A DNA stretch of 64,000 bases from Flavisphingomonas formosensis (GTDB taxonomy: Bacteria; Pseudomonadota; Alphaproteobacteria; Sphingomonadales; Sphingomonadaceae), in NCBI RefSeq assembly GCF_009755815.1, contig NZ_WRPK01000016.1, positions 17,977 through 81,976 on the forward strand. The letters run 5' to 3'. Of the stretch, positions 17,991 to 26,724 are shown piece after piece (position 1 is the first letter of the stretch; each line of letters starts with the position of its first letter). Both the position numbers and the translations under genes were made by a program. Under the pieces are notes generated by a model that was not told the origin of the DNA, ran no database searches, and worked only from the letters and a program-made list of their open reading frames with translations.

Positions 17991-19262
17991 ATGGCGCGAT
18001 TCGGGGTTTCGGTAACGGCGACGCTGCTTCTCGCGCTCGCGCTCACGGTCAGCGGCTGCGATGCCGCAAAGAACGGACATGAAACCGCCAATGCCGCCAC
18101 GCCAGCTGTGGCGCAGCAGCTCTCACAATCTGATGAAAAGCTGGAGGAGACAGGCGATTGCGTTGTCCCTCCGGCAACCGGAGGGGCGATCGCAAGCGAT
18201 GACCCGCGCTGGCGCAGCTTTGATTTCTGGGTCGATCGCATGCGCCGCGGTGTGGCGCGCCCGGCGGATGTCGGTGACCGCTCGGGCATCGGCCATTTCT
18301 GCGGCACCTGGTCGGTCGCGATATTCCAGCCCAATGTGGAAAAGTCGGCCGGCGTGATCGGGCTGCGTGTGGCGCCGGACGGCAGCTATGTTGCGATCGT
18401 ACGCGATGGTATCGCCGATGATGATTATGCCTTTCATATCGACCGCGGACAGATGTCGGCGAGCGACGCTGGTCTGCGCTTCGTCTCAGGACAGGGATGG
18501 AATGACGAGGGTCAGTGGCTCCCGGTGACGGGCGGCGGCATGGTCGCAATGATGCAGCAGAAGATCCTGTGGTTCCGACCCATCGGACCGAATGCCAGTA
18601 AGCAGGTCGATGCGATGATCGAGGCCGCAAGCGGCGCCGGCAGGGATATGGCCTCCAACGTCGCACTCGCCATGGCCGTCGCCAAGGCATGGTCGCCGGA
18701 CGCCGAACTGCGCGCACTGGAGCTCCGGCCGCATGACGGCGACTTCTCCAGCCCGGTAATGGTGCCGAGCTTCTATTCGCGCACCAAGAACATCACGATG
18801 GTCATGCTCTTCGACGCGGCGGCCGGGCAATTACCGACAGGCAACACCTATGCGGGCGACGTGACCGGAACGACGAAGGCAATCCCGGCCGACGCCATGG
18901 CTCTGCCGTCGCTTGCCGGCGGCAGCCGGGAAGATGGTCCCGCTGTCCTGCGCTGGTGGGGCGATGGAGATGCCGCAGGCCTCTGGTGGGTGTTCACGCG
19001 GCCCATGGCGGGTAATCGCCGGGGCGACATCTGCTATGATGTGGCGCAAAGCGGTGTGCGGGATTGTCGTGTGGTGTTCGGCGATGAAGTCGCCGATTAT
19101 GAGCGGCGCGCCGCCGCCGCGCGCCGCCGCAGCGGGCCTGTGGTGTCGGGACAGAGCGGTGCACGCACATCACCCTTGCTTCTGCCGAATTGCGACAGCC
19201 CGGGCCTGACGTACGGAGATAAATGCTGGGATCTAACCGGAGAAAGGACGGTCGTGCAATGA
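17991..19262 (+). CDS. Hypothetical lipoprotein, 423 residues
   Basis: The ATG at 17991 follows AAGGGG. The signal peptide ends in a clear lipobox (LTVSGC), so the mature protein should be lipid-anchored with Asp at +2 (CDAAK). The body has a conserved-looking FWVDRMRRGV segment near the N-terminus, a long central domain, and two Cys near the C-terminus (LPNCDSPGLTYGDKCWDL) that could form a disulfide. I recognise no family. Site 2 upstream links it to the MerR regulon, and the tandem paralogue pair begins only 37 bp downstream. Confidence 0.75.
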   Translation: MARFGVSVTATLLLALALTVSGCDAAKNGHETANAATPAVAQQLSQSDEKLEETGDCVVPPATGGAIASDDPRWRSFDFWVDRMRRGVARPADVGDRSGIGHFCGTWSVAIFQPNVEKSAGVIGLRVAPDGSYVAIVRDGIADDDYAFHIDRGQMSASDAGLRFVSGQGWNDEGQWLPVTGGGMVAMMQQKILWFRPIGPNASKQVDAMIEAASGAGRDMASNVALAMAVAKAWSPDAELRALELRPHDGDFSSPVMVPSFYSRTKNITMVMLFDAAAGQLPTGNTYAGDVTGTTKAIPADAMALPSLAGGSREDGPAVLRWWGDGDAAGLWWVFTRPMAGNRRGDICYDVAQSGVRDCRVVFGDEVADYERRAAAARRRSGPVVSGQSGARTSPLLLPNCDSPGLTYGDKCWDLTGERTVVQ

Positions 19263-19299
19263 ACAGGCCAGGGCGTCGCAGCGGTCCGCAATGGAGGGT

Positions 19300-19839
19300 A
19301 TGATGAGACGGCTTTCCTTCTCTTATGATGAGATCCTGAATCTGGTATTGCCGCTTTTGTTCGCTTTTTGGCTTCATGGTGCCATAAAGCAGGCCGAACA
19401 CCGCCGTTGCTTCGTCGTCGAAGAAAGTGAACGGGAGGCTTTCGGTCCTAAAGACTGGATAATGACGGGATGGGACTGGCCGATCCATTGGGTGAAAGGC
19501 AAGCCAGCCGATCCCATCCCGTGCGAACGCGGGGGCTCGGGTTTTCACAGCGGCGGCCTGGGTGGTGTCGATATACCCCAGGATAACACGCCAGCCGGCG
19601 CTGTCTTGCGCGTCTTGCATGGGAAGGATTTGCAGATCGCTCCCGGCGGTTTGACCGGATCATTGCCCGGCAGCGATCCCTCGGCTTCGGCGACCGGCCA
19701 TAGCAATGTTGCCCGCTATCTGGTCGAGCATTCCGGCAATCAGGCGAATGCGCAATCCGCTGGTGCGGATCAAGGGCTCAGCCCGGGAGCACGCGAACGG
19801 CTGCTACAACGGCTGCAGAAAGACATAATAGATCAGTGA
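19300..19839 (+). CDS. Hypothetical membrane-anchored protein, tandem paralogue 1
   Basis: This is a protein of about 180 residues with one N-terminal membrane segment (ILNLVLPLLFAFWLHGAI) followed by a periplasmic region. GGAGGGT lies four bases before the chosen ATG at 19300; the next codon is also ATG (19303) and is equally possible. It shares with the next gene the blocks EREAFG, TGWDWPIHW, PADPIPC and APGGLTGSLPGSDPS, plus a C-terminal LVEHSG and a basic/acidic tail. Function unknown; the block APGGLTGSLPGSDPS may be a processing or interaction motif. Confidence 0.75.
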   Translation: MMRRLSFSYDEILNLVLPLLFAFWLHGAIKQAEHRRCFVVEESEREAFGPKDWIMTGWDWPIHWVKGKPADPIPCERGGSGFHSGGLGGVDIPQDNTPAGAVLRVLHGKDLQIAPGGLTGSLPGSDPSASATGHSNVARYLVEHSGNQANAQSAGADQGLSPGARERLLQRLQKDIIDQ

Positions 19840-19856
19840 TTTAACTGGGAAGGCGA

Positions 19857-20429
19857 TTGGACAACGAACCGACCGGAACAGAGGCGATGATGGGAAAGTT
19901 CTCAGTTGACCGCGAAGATATCGTCAAGCTGGTATTAGCCGCCTTACTTTTAGGCTGGCTCTGGGGCGCCCGCGCGCAGGCCATTGATCGTCATTGCTTT
20001 GCGATCAAGGCGACCGAGCGGGAGGCATTCGGCTTTATAGACTGGATTACCACCGGCTGGGACTGGCCGATCCACTGGCTGAAAGGCACGCCGGCCGATC
20101 CCATCCCGTGCAAGCCTGGCGTTCAAGGCGTTAGCAGCCGCGGGATCAGCGGCGCCGATCTGCCCAAGGAAGGCACGATGGTCGGCGATGTCATGCGCGG
20201 GAACGATGGGCAGATTGCTCCCGGCGGATTGACCGGATCATTGCCCGGCAGCGATCCGTCGGTTTCGGCCGCCGGTCATCGCAACGTCAATCGCTATCTG
20301 GTTGAGCATTCCGGTAGCCCGTCGAGCACACAAGGCACGCCCTCACCTGCCGGCAATGCCGGTGCGGATCAGGGCCTCACGCCAGAAGCACGCGCGTTGC
20401 TCGAAAAGCGGTTGAAGGAAGAACAGTAG
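19857..20429 (+). CDS. Hypothetical membrane-anchored protein, tandem paralogue 2
   Basis: This 190-residue protein has the same plan as the gene just upstream: a membrane segment (IVKLVLAALLLGWLWGA), then EREAFG, TTGWDWPIHW, PADPIPC, APGGLTGSLPGSDPS and VEHSGS, and a C-terminal helix rich in Lys and Glu. The two genes are 17 bp apart and clearly arose by tandem duplication. The start may be at 19857 (TTG/GTG-type) or at an ATG near 19887; the membrane segment lies after both. It is convergent with the next gene. Confidence 0.72.
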   Translation: MDNEPTGTEAMMGKFSVDREDIVKLVLAALLLGWLWGARAQAIDRHCFAIKATEREAFGFIDWITTGWDWPIHWLKGTPADPIPCKPGVQGVSSRGISGADLPKEGTMVGDVMRGNDGQIAPGGLTGSLPGSDPSVSAAGHRNVNRYLVEHSGSPSSTQGTPSPAGNAGADQGLTPEARALLEKRLKEEQ

Positions 20430-20437
20430 GTCCGCTG

Positions 20438-20962
20438 TCACCCCGCAACGCGCATAGGATGACGCGCCGCATAACGCGCCAGCAGCATAGCCGCTTCCGT
20501 GGCGGTATCGCGGTCCAGCGAAGTCATGACGGTCGCCACGGCTGTGCTGTCGGGCCGACTTGCCATGCAGAGCCTGAGCGGCTTCTCGCTTGTCCCGATA
20601 ATCGCGCACAGACCGCGTGCGTCCGAGTTGTAAGCGGTCGCCTGAAGCGCGTGAGCCCGCGTCCGCCATGCATGGGGAAGATAGCTCAAGAGAAATGCCA
20701 GGTCGTCATCATGCTCAGGCCCGTCGCTCAGTCCGCGCGAAAACCTCGCGACCTTTTTAGCGTCTTCCGCCGACCGATAGACAGTGAGCATGACAGAGCC
20801 GACGTCGCTCCGTCCCACCCAGCGCCGCGCCCAAGGTCCGCGAGCGGCGTCTATCGCGAGTTCTTCACCAGTTCGGGCGCCCGATGGCGCGAGCAAAGAA
20901 GGTTCCGCATTGGCATGCGGCGCAGTCAGCAACAGCGCTCCGGCTAACACCATAGATCTCAT
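20438..20962 (-). CDS. Secreted hypothetical protein in the MerR-VIT operon
   Basis: This is a 174-residue protein with a clean signal peptide (MRSMVLAGALLLTAPHANA-EPS). The mature part contains no recognised domain; a Cys pair (GLCAIIG, RLCMAS) may form a disulfide. Its ATG overlaps the stop of the VIT-domain gene by four bases, so it is the third gene of an operon MerR - VIT protein - secreted protein. It probably acts in the periplasm, in partnership with the VIT protein. Confidence 0.75.
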   Translation of the reverse strand: MRSMVLAGALLLTAPHANAEPSLLAPSGARTGEELAIDAARGPWARRWVGRSDVGSVMLTVYRSAEDAKKVARFSRGLSDGPEHDDDLAFLLSYLPHAWRTRAHALQATAYNSDARGLCAIIGTSEKPLRLCMASRPDSTAVATVMTSLDRDTATEAAMLLARYAARHPMRVAG

Positions 20963-22377
20963 ACGCTTATTCCCAATTGCCTCGCCAATCGCTCAAAGGG
21001 GAGCGGCAGCCGATCCGGGAACAGCTGATCGAGCAGATCGGGCGAAGCCACGCCAGCAGATGCAGCGGCTTGTGCCAGCAACGCGATGGCGAGATGGTCC
21101 GCCGTGAGGTTCATCGCCGTGGCGGTGTGACGCACGTTCACGACTGCGGCGACGTCCCGGACAATTGACGCAACCTCGCGGGGCAAATGGGCTGCATCGC
21201 CCGACCGCAAGGCCAGCACCCCGTCCTGATTCCACAGCACCTGCGAAGCTGCAGAGCGAAGTTGCGCGCCCAGGTGCGACATATCGGTAGAGACTTCCCG
21301 GCGGGGTCTCCTGTTGCGCCACCAGTTGCCAAGCCGGACATGCCATGGCGGTCGCGCTCCGACGGTCGGCCATTGCACGGCAAACCCACGGGCCCGGCCG
21401 GGGGCGGGAAAGTCGCCATCTGGCGCGAGCGGAGACGCAGCAGGCTCGACGGCCGGTGCCTGAGACGGAACCGCCTGCACATCGGAGGATACCGCATCGA
21501 CCAGTGCGAGCTTGCGCATGGCCGGCAGCACCCCGGTCGCTTCGCCTTCGGCGCCTACGAAGACCAGGCTGGTTTCGCTGGTCAGCAAATTGCCCTTGAG
21601 CGCAAGATCGCGAACCCGTTGGCGATCGACCGGCCTGTCACCATCAAGCAGGGCTGCGATCTGTTCCGCCATATGCAGGCCCATTTCCGCACGCACATCG
21701 TCGGCGGACCAGTCCGTCACCTTGCCCTCAAAGCCTGCGGGAATGACGATTTCCAGCATCATCGGTGCATTGCCGATCTGTTGCACCGGTGGCAGATCAG
21801 TTCCCGCGGATCGCACAATGATCTCATTCGCGCCCTCGATCTTCAGCGTGATCGGATGGGCCTCGCTGGTTTGCCGCGGAGTCAGGTGATCCGGGAGAGC
21901 GGGAGCGGCAAGATTGGGGTCAACTCCGGGGCAAAGGCGTATAGTCGCTCCGGCGGAGCCAAGCGCGATCACGCTTTCGCATACCAGCGAGACCACCTCG
22001 CCCGGCTGCACGCCCGCCACCGACAAGGTGCGCCAGCCGCGCTTCAAATCTTCGAGCAGGATCGCGCGGTTGCCGTCAACCGCCGCGCCGTCATAGGCGG
22101 TTTCGGCCCGACGCCTTGGCCGTGCCTGCGCGGTCCATCGTTGTTCGCCGATCCGGACTTCCACGCCGTGAACCACTTCGCCGGTCAGCGCGGGCGGCAT
22201 CGTCAGCACCGCCTCGATCGGCACCGCTTCGCGATTGGTGAATGTGCGGGCGACGATCAGACGGGCAATTGGTGGAACCAGACGTAGTCGGATCTCGGTT
22301 TTGTCGAGCAGCAGGGGCGGTCTTGGGGCGAGTGACGGCCGGAACAAGGGCATCAGCGGATCGATCAGCTTATCCAT
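20959..22377 (-). CDS. VIT-domain protein without a von Willebrand A domain
   Basis: This 472-residue protein begins at the ATG at 22377, behind GGGGGAGG. A GTG at 22410 overlapping the MerR stop is a less likely start. Residues ~20-150 form a VIT (vault/inter-alpha-trypsin) domain, with FTNREAVPIEAVLTMPPALTGEVVHGVEVRIG and AILLEDLKRGWRTLSVAGVQPGEVV. A later NLLTSETSLVFVGAEGE matches the segment that normally follows the vWA domain in VIT-vWA proteins, but no vWA domain with a MIDAS motif is visible between them. It has no signal peptide. Known VIT-vWA proteins act at or beyond the cell envelope; here the role is unknown. Confidence 0.75.
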   Translation of the reverse strand: MDKLIDPLMPLFRPSLAPRPPLLLDKTEIRLRLVPPIARLIVARTFTNREAVPIEAVLTMPPALTGEVVHGVEVRIGEQRWTAQARPRRRAETAYDGAAVDGNRAILLEDLKRGWRTLSVAGVQPGEVVSLVCESVIALGSAGATIRLCPGVDPNLAAPALPDHLTPRQTSEAHPITLKIEGANEIIVRSAGTDLPPVQQIGNAPMMLEIVIPAGFEGKVTDWSADDVRAEMGLHMAEQIAALLDGDRPVDRQRVRDLALKGNLLTSETSLVFVGAEGEATGVLPAMRKLALVDAVSSDVQAVPSQAPAVEPAASPLAPDGDFPAPGRARGFAVQWPTVGARPPWHVRLGNWWRNRRPRREVSTDMSHLGAQLRSAASQVLWNQDGVLALRSGDAAHLPREVASIVRDVAAVVNVRHTATAMNLTADHLAIALLAQAAASAGVASPDLLDQLFPDRLPLPFERLARQLGISV

Positions 22378-22406
22378 CGTCGTGCCTCCCCCGATCCCGC
22401 GAATGA

Positions 22407-22778
22407 TCACCCAGCCGCCCGCTTGCGCGCCTTCGGTACATCGCCTGAAAATGCCTCGCGCAGTCTAGTTTCGGTCTGCGCGATCATCTGATCCACGTCG
22501 GCATCCCTGCCGATCAGATCGGGTGCGATCACCAGTGTCAGGCCATCCATCACCGGCACGGGGACGCCCTCGCGCGCATCCAGAAGAAGCCGGATCGCGG
22601 CATTCGGAAAGCCGAGGCCTTTAAGACGCTGAAAGCGACGGATCGCTTGAACGTGCGCGTCTCCATATGTAGCATAGGTACGTCCACCCTCGGGCGAGGG
22701 AACGAACCCTTCGGAAATCAGGAAGCGGATCTGCCGGATTGTCGCTCCGGTAATCGCCGAAAGCTCTTCGAGTTTCAT
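22407..22778 (-). CDS. MerR-type transcriptional regulator
   Basis: This 123-residue protein starts at the ATG at 22778, with GGAACG upstream. The N-terminal MerR-like winged helix reads LEELSAITGATIRQIRFLISEGFVPSPEGGRTYATYGD, and continues in the family pattern with HVQAIRRFQRLKGLGFPNAAIRLLL. The C-terminal part is short and contains no obvious Cys or metal ligands, so it is not a metal sensor. A regulatory inverted repeat lies directly before its start and is shared with two lipoprotein genes, suggesting autoregulation. It heads an operon with the VIT-domain gene. Confidence 0.88.
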   Translation of the reverse strand: MKLEELSAITGATIRQIRFLISEGFVPSPEGGRTYATYGDAHVQAIRRFQRLKGLGFPNAAIRLLLDAREGVPVPVMDGLTLVIAPDLIGRDADVDQMIAQTETRLREAFSGDVPKARKRAAG

Positions 22779-22784
22779 TCGTTC

Positions 22785-22805
22785 CTTTTAACATATAAAT
22801 TGTCA
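22785..22805 (-). promoter_or_regulatory. Regulatory inverted repeat, site 3 (before the MerR gene)
   Basis: Read on the minus strand this is TGACA-ATTTATA-TGTTAAAAG, ending 6 nt before the MerR start codon and overlapping its ribosome-binding site. It is the third copy of the motif in this window and implies autoregulation, probably repression. Confidence 0.68.
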
Positions 22806-22943
22806 AAAACAAGGATCCGCCGGCTAATTGCAACCGCGCCACTTGGCTGATGCAGAAGCCGACCTGCCCGAGATGGCGCACTCGGAGCGGGATATACGAG
22901 CGCTGCAACATCGGCCGAACGTGATCTCCCACCAACTGCGGTG

Positions 22944-25697
22944 TCAGGCCGGATGGATATTCCCGGCTGCTTTCGGGATATCGTGGTCGAGGCGCTTCCA
23001 TATCCTGACCTGGTAAGGTTCAGCGTTCGGGATCGAAAATGCCGGAGCAGCGGCATCAAGAAAATGGCGCGCATCGGATGATCGCCCCTGGGCCGCCGCG
23101 ATCTGGGCCAGCGCGAGATCGACATTCGCGCCCCAATGGGGATCGGCGGCAAGTTGCGCCACGGCAGCACGATCAATGCCGCGCAGGTTTCCGAGCGCCT
23201 CCGCATACTTCCCAGCCGCGATCTGGCAGGCCGCGAGGGTGTAGGCTGTCCCATCCGTCAGCGCGGCCTTTCCGAAGCCCTCGACGGCGGCACGATGCGC
23301 CATATCAGCGCTCTTGAGGCCTTCCGCCAAATGTCCTCCCCGGCATTGAGCCGTCGCCGCGTCGGACAGCGTGGCGACAGCGAAGAAGGATTTCGCACCC
23401 TGCTTGGCCACCGCCATCTCATTAACCCGAAGATCGTCGCGGATCGCATCATCCCAGCGCTCCAATACTCCCTCCGACTGCGCGCGGGTGGTCAGAAGTT
23501 GCAATGTCATCTCATGATCGGCACCCAAGCGCGCCAATATCCGAGGATAGACCGCATTGGCCTGCGCCACCGCCGCGGCATGTTTGCCTTCCACCATCAA
23601 CGCCTGCGCCAAATTCATGCCGACCATCAGCACATTCGGGCCATCTGGCCCCTCCAACGCGGTAAAGTCCCGCTCAAGCTGGCGGAATAGATGCTCTGCG
23701 CCGGCACCATCTCCCAACCTGAACTTGGCGAACGCAAAGCGCTGCCGGAAGGTCAGGCGCGCGGTGGGATCAAAATCTGGGAGGGCATCAGCGGCACGGG
23801 AGGCCTTGCCGAATTCGGCCTCCGCAGTTGGACCATCGTTATCGATCAGGGCCACCGTTCCCCGCGCGGACGCGAGCCATACGTCCAGATCGGGACGGGA
23901 GAGACGGCGCTGCTGAATATCGTTCTGCGCTGCCGCGATCAGGGCTTTGGCCCGCGGCAGACTTCCCGCCTCGTAGGACCGAGCCTCCATCATCGCCTGC
24001 TGGAGCCGTGTCGCAACGGCGTCGGGCGACGACGCCCCCTGCGCTTGCGCCCATAATGTCGCCGCCCGATCATATTCAGTCCGGGCAACAGGCCAATCGC
24101 TGCGCTTGTCGAGCGCATTGGCGATCGTCTGGTGAAGCCGCGCGGCGATGGCCGGTTCATCCTTGAACCGGATGTCGATCAGCGGGGATGCCTGTTTGAC
24201 CGCGCCGACGAGGCTCTCATCGGGCGCACCTGCGCGGAACGGACTGCTCCGAGCGAGAAGGTCCGTCGCCAGGAAGCGGGTTACCTTCTCCGCTATCGCC
24301 GTCTGATGTTCCGCGATGTCGCGTTCGCGCAAGGTACGGACATACAGCAGCGATGTCGCGATCACGCCTGCCGACAAGGCGACGGTCGCGGCAATCACCC
24401 AGGGGCGGCGAACGCGCACACGCGCAAGACGCTCTTCCGCCAGGCGGGCGCGGTTTTCCGTTTCCGCCAGCGCATCCCGTTCCGCGCGCCGGGCATCAAG
24501 AGACCGCAAGCGACGCGACAACTCGGCCGCGCCATCCAGCCGCAACGAAGGATCGCCGGACGCTGCCAATGCGATATCCTCGCGCAGAAGCGGATCGGCA
24601 ATGTCGGCCTCCCAACCCGGCGCGAGCGGCTTGCGAAAATCGCCGATAATGATCTGGTACAGCAGGACGCCCAGCGCAAAGACATCCGAGGACATGCTGG
24701 GCGCGGCGCCCGCCAGCAGTTCCGGCGCCATCCAGACAGGCGTACCGGTTGCATCGGCGCCGTCTTCCCCGCGCATCCGGAAGCCGCTCTGCGTGATGTC
24801 CATGAGCGCGAGCCGCCCCGGATCGGAGAGCGCCGCGCTCCCAAAATCGACGACTTTGGGCTGCCAGTGCCCGTTGCGATCGACCGCGACGAGAATGTTG
24901 CCTGGTTTAATGTCCTTGTGGAGAACGCCGAGGTCATGCGCGGCCGCGATGGTCGAAGCAACGCTGGCGATGATCTCCAGCCTGACGGCCAGCGGGATCG
25001 TCGCGAGGCCGCCCTGCTCTGCAGCCCACTGGCCGAGATCGGGGCCACCGTAAGCGCTCTCCAGCGAGTAGGGTGCGGTCGCGAAATTCCAGTCGAGCAC
25101 CGGAACGAAGTCGGGACGCTCCCCGAGCGACTGTGCAAGCAGCCGGGATATCGCGCTTTCGCGCTTCAGCGCGCGCAGGCGGTCCGCATCGGTCGCGAAT
25201 TTGAGGACGTGCATCTCGCGCGTTTTGGCGTGTTCAATCCGCCAAACTTCGCTGCCGGGAGAAAGATCGAGGCGCTCGACGAAGCGCCAGTTCGGCCGAT
25301 CCGGCATCGATGATCCCGGTTCTATCGGCAGAGCTTTCGACGTCTCGGGACGAATCAATTGCGCCGACACGGGCCCGGCGAGGCGATAGCCGATGCGCGG
25401 CACGGTCTCGATCAAATGCGCCTGATCACCCATGGCCTTGCGAAGTTTCGAGATCGCGGTGGTCAAAGACCCTTCGACAACGACGACGTCGGGCCAGACC
25501 GTATCGAGCAGCTCATCCTTTGTGATGACCTCCCCGGCGTGGCGCAGGAGTTCGAGAAGGATTTCCAGCGGCTTGCCCTCAATCTCCACCGTATTGTCGC
25601 CAACGGTGAAGGCCCACTGGGCTTCATTGAAGGAGCACTTTCCGAACGTCCACAGGCGCCGGACAGCAGGGTTTGAAGGCGATGGGTCCGCGGCCAT
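22944..25697 (-). CDS. Winged-helix / Ser-Thr kinase / TPR protein
   Basis: This is a 917-residue protein. I chose the ATG at 25697 because the domain begins soon after it. Domains in order are an OmpR-type winged helix (about 12-105: VEIEGKPLEILLELLRHAGE, VITKDELLDTVWPDVVV, TVPRIGYRL), a protein kinase (about 135-400, with HKDIKPGN at 260-267 and a DFG in VVDFGSA), a single membrane helix (about 433-455: VIAATVALSAGVIATSLLYV) and a long C-terminal TPR-like region. The catalytic Lys is probably in HVLKFA. The layout resembles CadC/ToxR-like membrane regulators with a kinase inserted. It is divergent from the membrane protein at 25841. The input signal is unknown. Confidence 0.88.
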   Translation of the reverse strand: MAADPSPSNPAVRRLWTFGKCSFNEAQWAFTVGDNTVEIEGKPLEILLELLRHAGEVITKDELLDTVWPDVVVVEGSLTTAISKLRKAMGDQAHLIETVPRIGYRLAGPVSAQLIRPETSKALPIEPGSSMPDRPNWRFVERLDLSPGSEVWRIEHAKTREMHVLKFATDADRLRALKRESAISRLLAQSLGERPDFVPVLDWNFATAPYSLESAYGGPDLGQWAAEQGGLATIPLAVRLEIIASVASTIAAAHDLGVLHKDIKPGNILVAVDRNGHWQPKVVDFGSAALSDPGRLALMDITQSGFRMRGEDGADATGTPVWMAPELLAGAAPSMSSDVFALGVLLYQIIIGDFRKPLAPGWEADIADPLLREDIALAASGDPSLRLDGAAELSRRLRSLDARRAERDALAETENRARLAEERLARVRVRRPWVIAATVALSAGVIATSLLYVRTLRERDIAEHQTAIAEKVTRFLATDLLARSSPFRAGAPDESLVGAVKQASPLIDIRFKDEPAIAARLHQTIANALDKRSDWPVARTEYDRAATLWAQAQGASSPDAVATRLQQAMMEARSYEAGSLPRAKALIAAAQNDIQQRRLSRPDLDVWLASARGTVALIDNDGPTAEAEFGKASRAADALPDFDPTARLTFRQRFAFAKFRLGDGAGAEHLFRQLERDFTALEGPDGPNVLMVGMNLAQALMVEGKHAAAVAQANAVYPRILARLGADHEMTLQLLTTRAQSEGVLERWDDAIRDDLRVNEMAVAKQGAKSFFAVATLSDAATAQCRGGHLAEGLKSADMAHRAAVEGFGKAALTDGTAYTLAACQIAAGKYAEALGNLRGIDRAAVAQLAADPHWGANVDLALAQIAAAQGRSSDARHFLDAAAPAFSIPNAEPYQVRIWKRLDHDIPKAAGNIHPA

Positions 25698-25840
25698 GGG
25701 AGATTTTGCCGTCCTTGAGAAATCCTTGAGATGTTCGTGAGGACAATTCTTACGCCGACGTTCCAGTTTGCTGCAAGGCAACAATCCGCGGAATCATGGG
25801 TGATACGCGTCCAGATTCCGCGCCGAACGCGGAGACCAAT

Positions 25841-26710
25841 ATGAAGGGCAGAATATTGGGGTTCACGCCCTCGTCAGGGACCGGCACCATCACCGGCGAT
25901 GACAATAACCGCTATGGCTTCAGCCAGGCGGAATGGCGCAGCGACAAACCAATCGCCGCAGGCATTGCGGTCGATTTCGAGCTGCGCGGCAGCGAGGCCG
26001 TTGGCATCTATCCAGTTGCGGGCGCCGGCATCGACGTTGCCGCGCTGCCGTCCTCTCCTGCGGTGGTAAAGGCCCGGTCGCTTGCCACTGGAACGCTGGC
26101 CTTTCCTCTCGCGATCATCCTGCTAGTCGCTTCCCTGATGCCTGCGGTCAACAGCGTAGCGCGCAGTGGGCAAGCTCTGTCGCTGCTGGGGCTCGGTCCG
26201 ATCGTTTCCGAATTGTCCGAAGAGGCCAAGGCCGGCCGGGAGATAGCGGAAAGCCAGACCAAGGATTTCGACGAGCGCGAGCAGCAGCTTCAAAAGGTGA
26301 TCGCGGAAACCGGCCCCGGCACGCCGATCGGCATGTTCGGCAGCGGCGGAACAGCGGGCGACGCCCTCAAGGAACTGCAGGACGAGAGAGCCAAGGCCAC
26401 GGCAACCCGACATGGGCATTGGAGCTCATTCCTGCTGAGCTTCATGTGGCTGGTCTATGCGGTGCCGTTGCTGGCGCTGACGCTGGCCACTTTCAGTTGG
26501 AATGGGCGACCGCTGCGCCTCGTATCGCTTGCATCCGGCACATCCTCCGTGATCGCCTTCGGCTTGCTCTGGAATCTGACCGCCCTGGCCGCAGTCGGCG
26601 ACGATGCAATGCTGACGTTGGGCTTCGGCGCCTGGATCATGTTGCTCGCCGGCATTGCGCTGGTGCTGTCCGGGCTCGGCAAGATTCGAAACCCGCTTGC
26701 GACCGCCTGA
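25841..26710 (+). CDS. Cold-shock-like domain fused to membrane helices
   Basis: The ATG at 25841 follows GGAGACCAAT; an upstream ATG at 25796 is possible and would add 15 residues. The first ~60 residues (MKGRILGFTPSSGTGTITG, then VDFELRGSE) resemble the OB-fold of cold-shock proteins, where GKIKWFN-like and GFGFI-like motifs are replaced. A hydrophobic segment and a coiled-coil-like stretch rich in Glu/Lys (about 125-200) follow, then three more membrane segments. Cold-shock domains fused to membrane domains are known in bacteria, but their function is unclear. It is the first of four plus-strand genes reading away from the kinase gene. Confidence 0.65.
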   Translation: MKGRILGFTPSSGTGTITGDDNNRYGFSQAEWRSDKPIAAGIAVDFELRGSEAVGIYPVAGAGIDVAALPSSPAVVKARSLATGTLAFPLAIILLVASLMPAVNSVARSGQALSLLGLGPIVSELSEEAKAGREIAESQTKDFDEREQQLQKVIAETGPGTPIGMFGSGGTAGDALKELQDERAKATATRHGHWSSFLLSFMWLVYAVPLLALTLATFSWNGRPLRLVSLASGTSSVIAFGLLWNLTALAAVGDDAMLTLGFGAWIMLLAGIALVLSGLGKIRNPLATA

Positions 26711-26724
26711 AGGAGAACACCACC

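Noticed and set aside
24132..25313. A 393-codon plus-strand frame opposite the kinase gene
   Set aside because: It is the shadow of the kinase reading frame: it lacks domains and is Arg-rich, and the minus-strand frame has clear kinase motifs.
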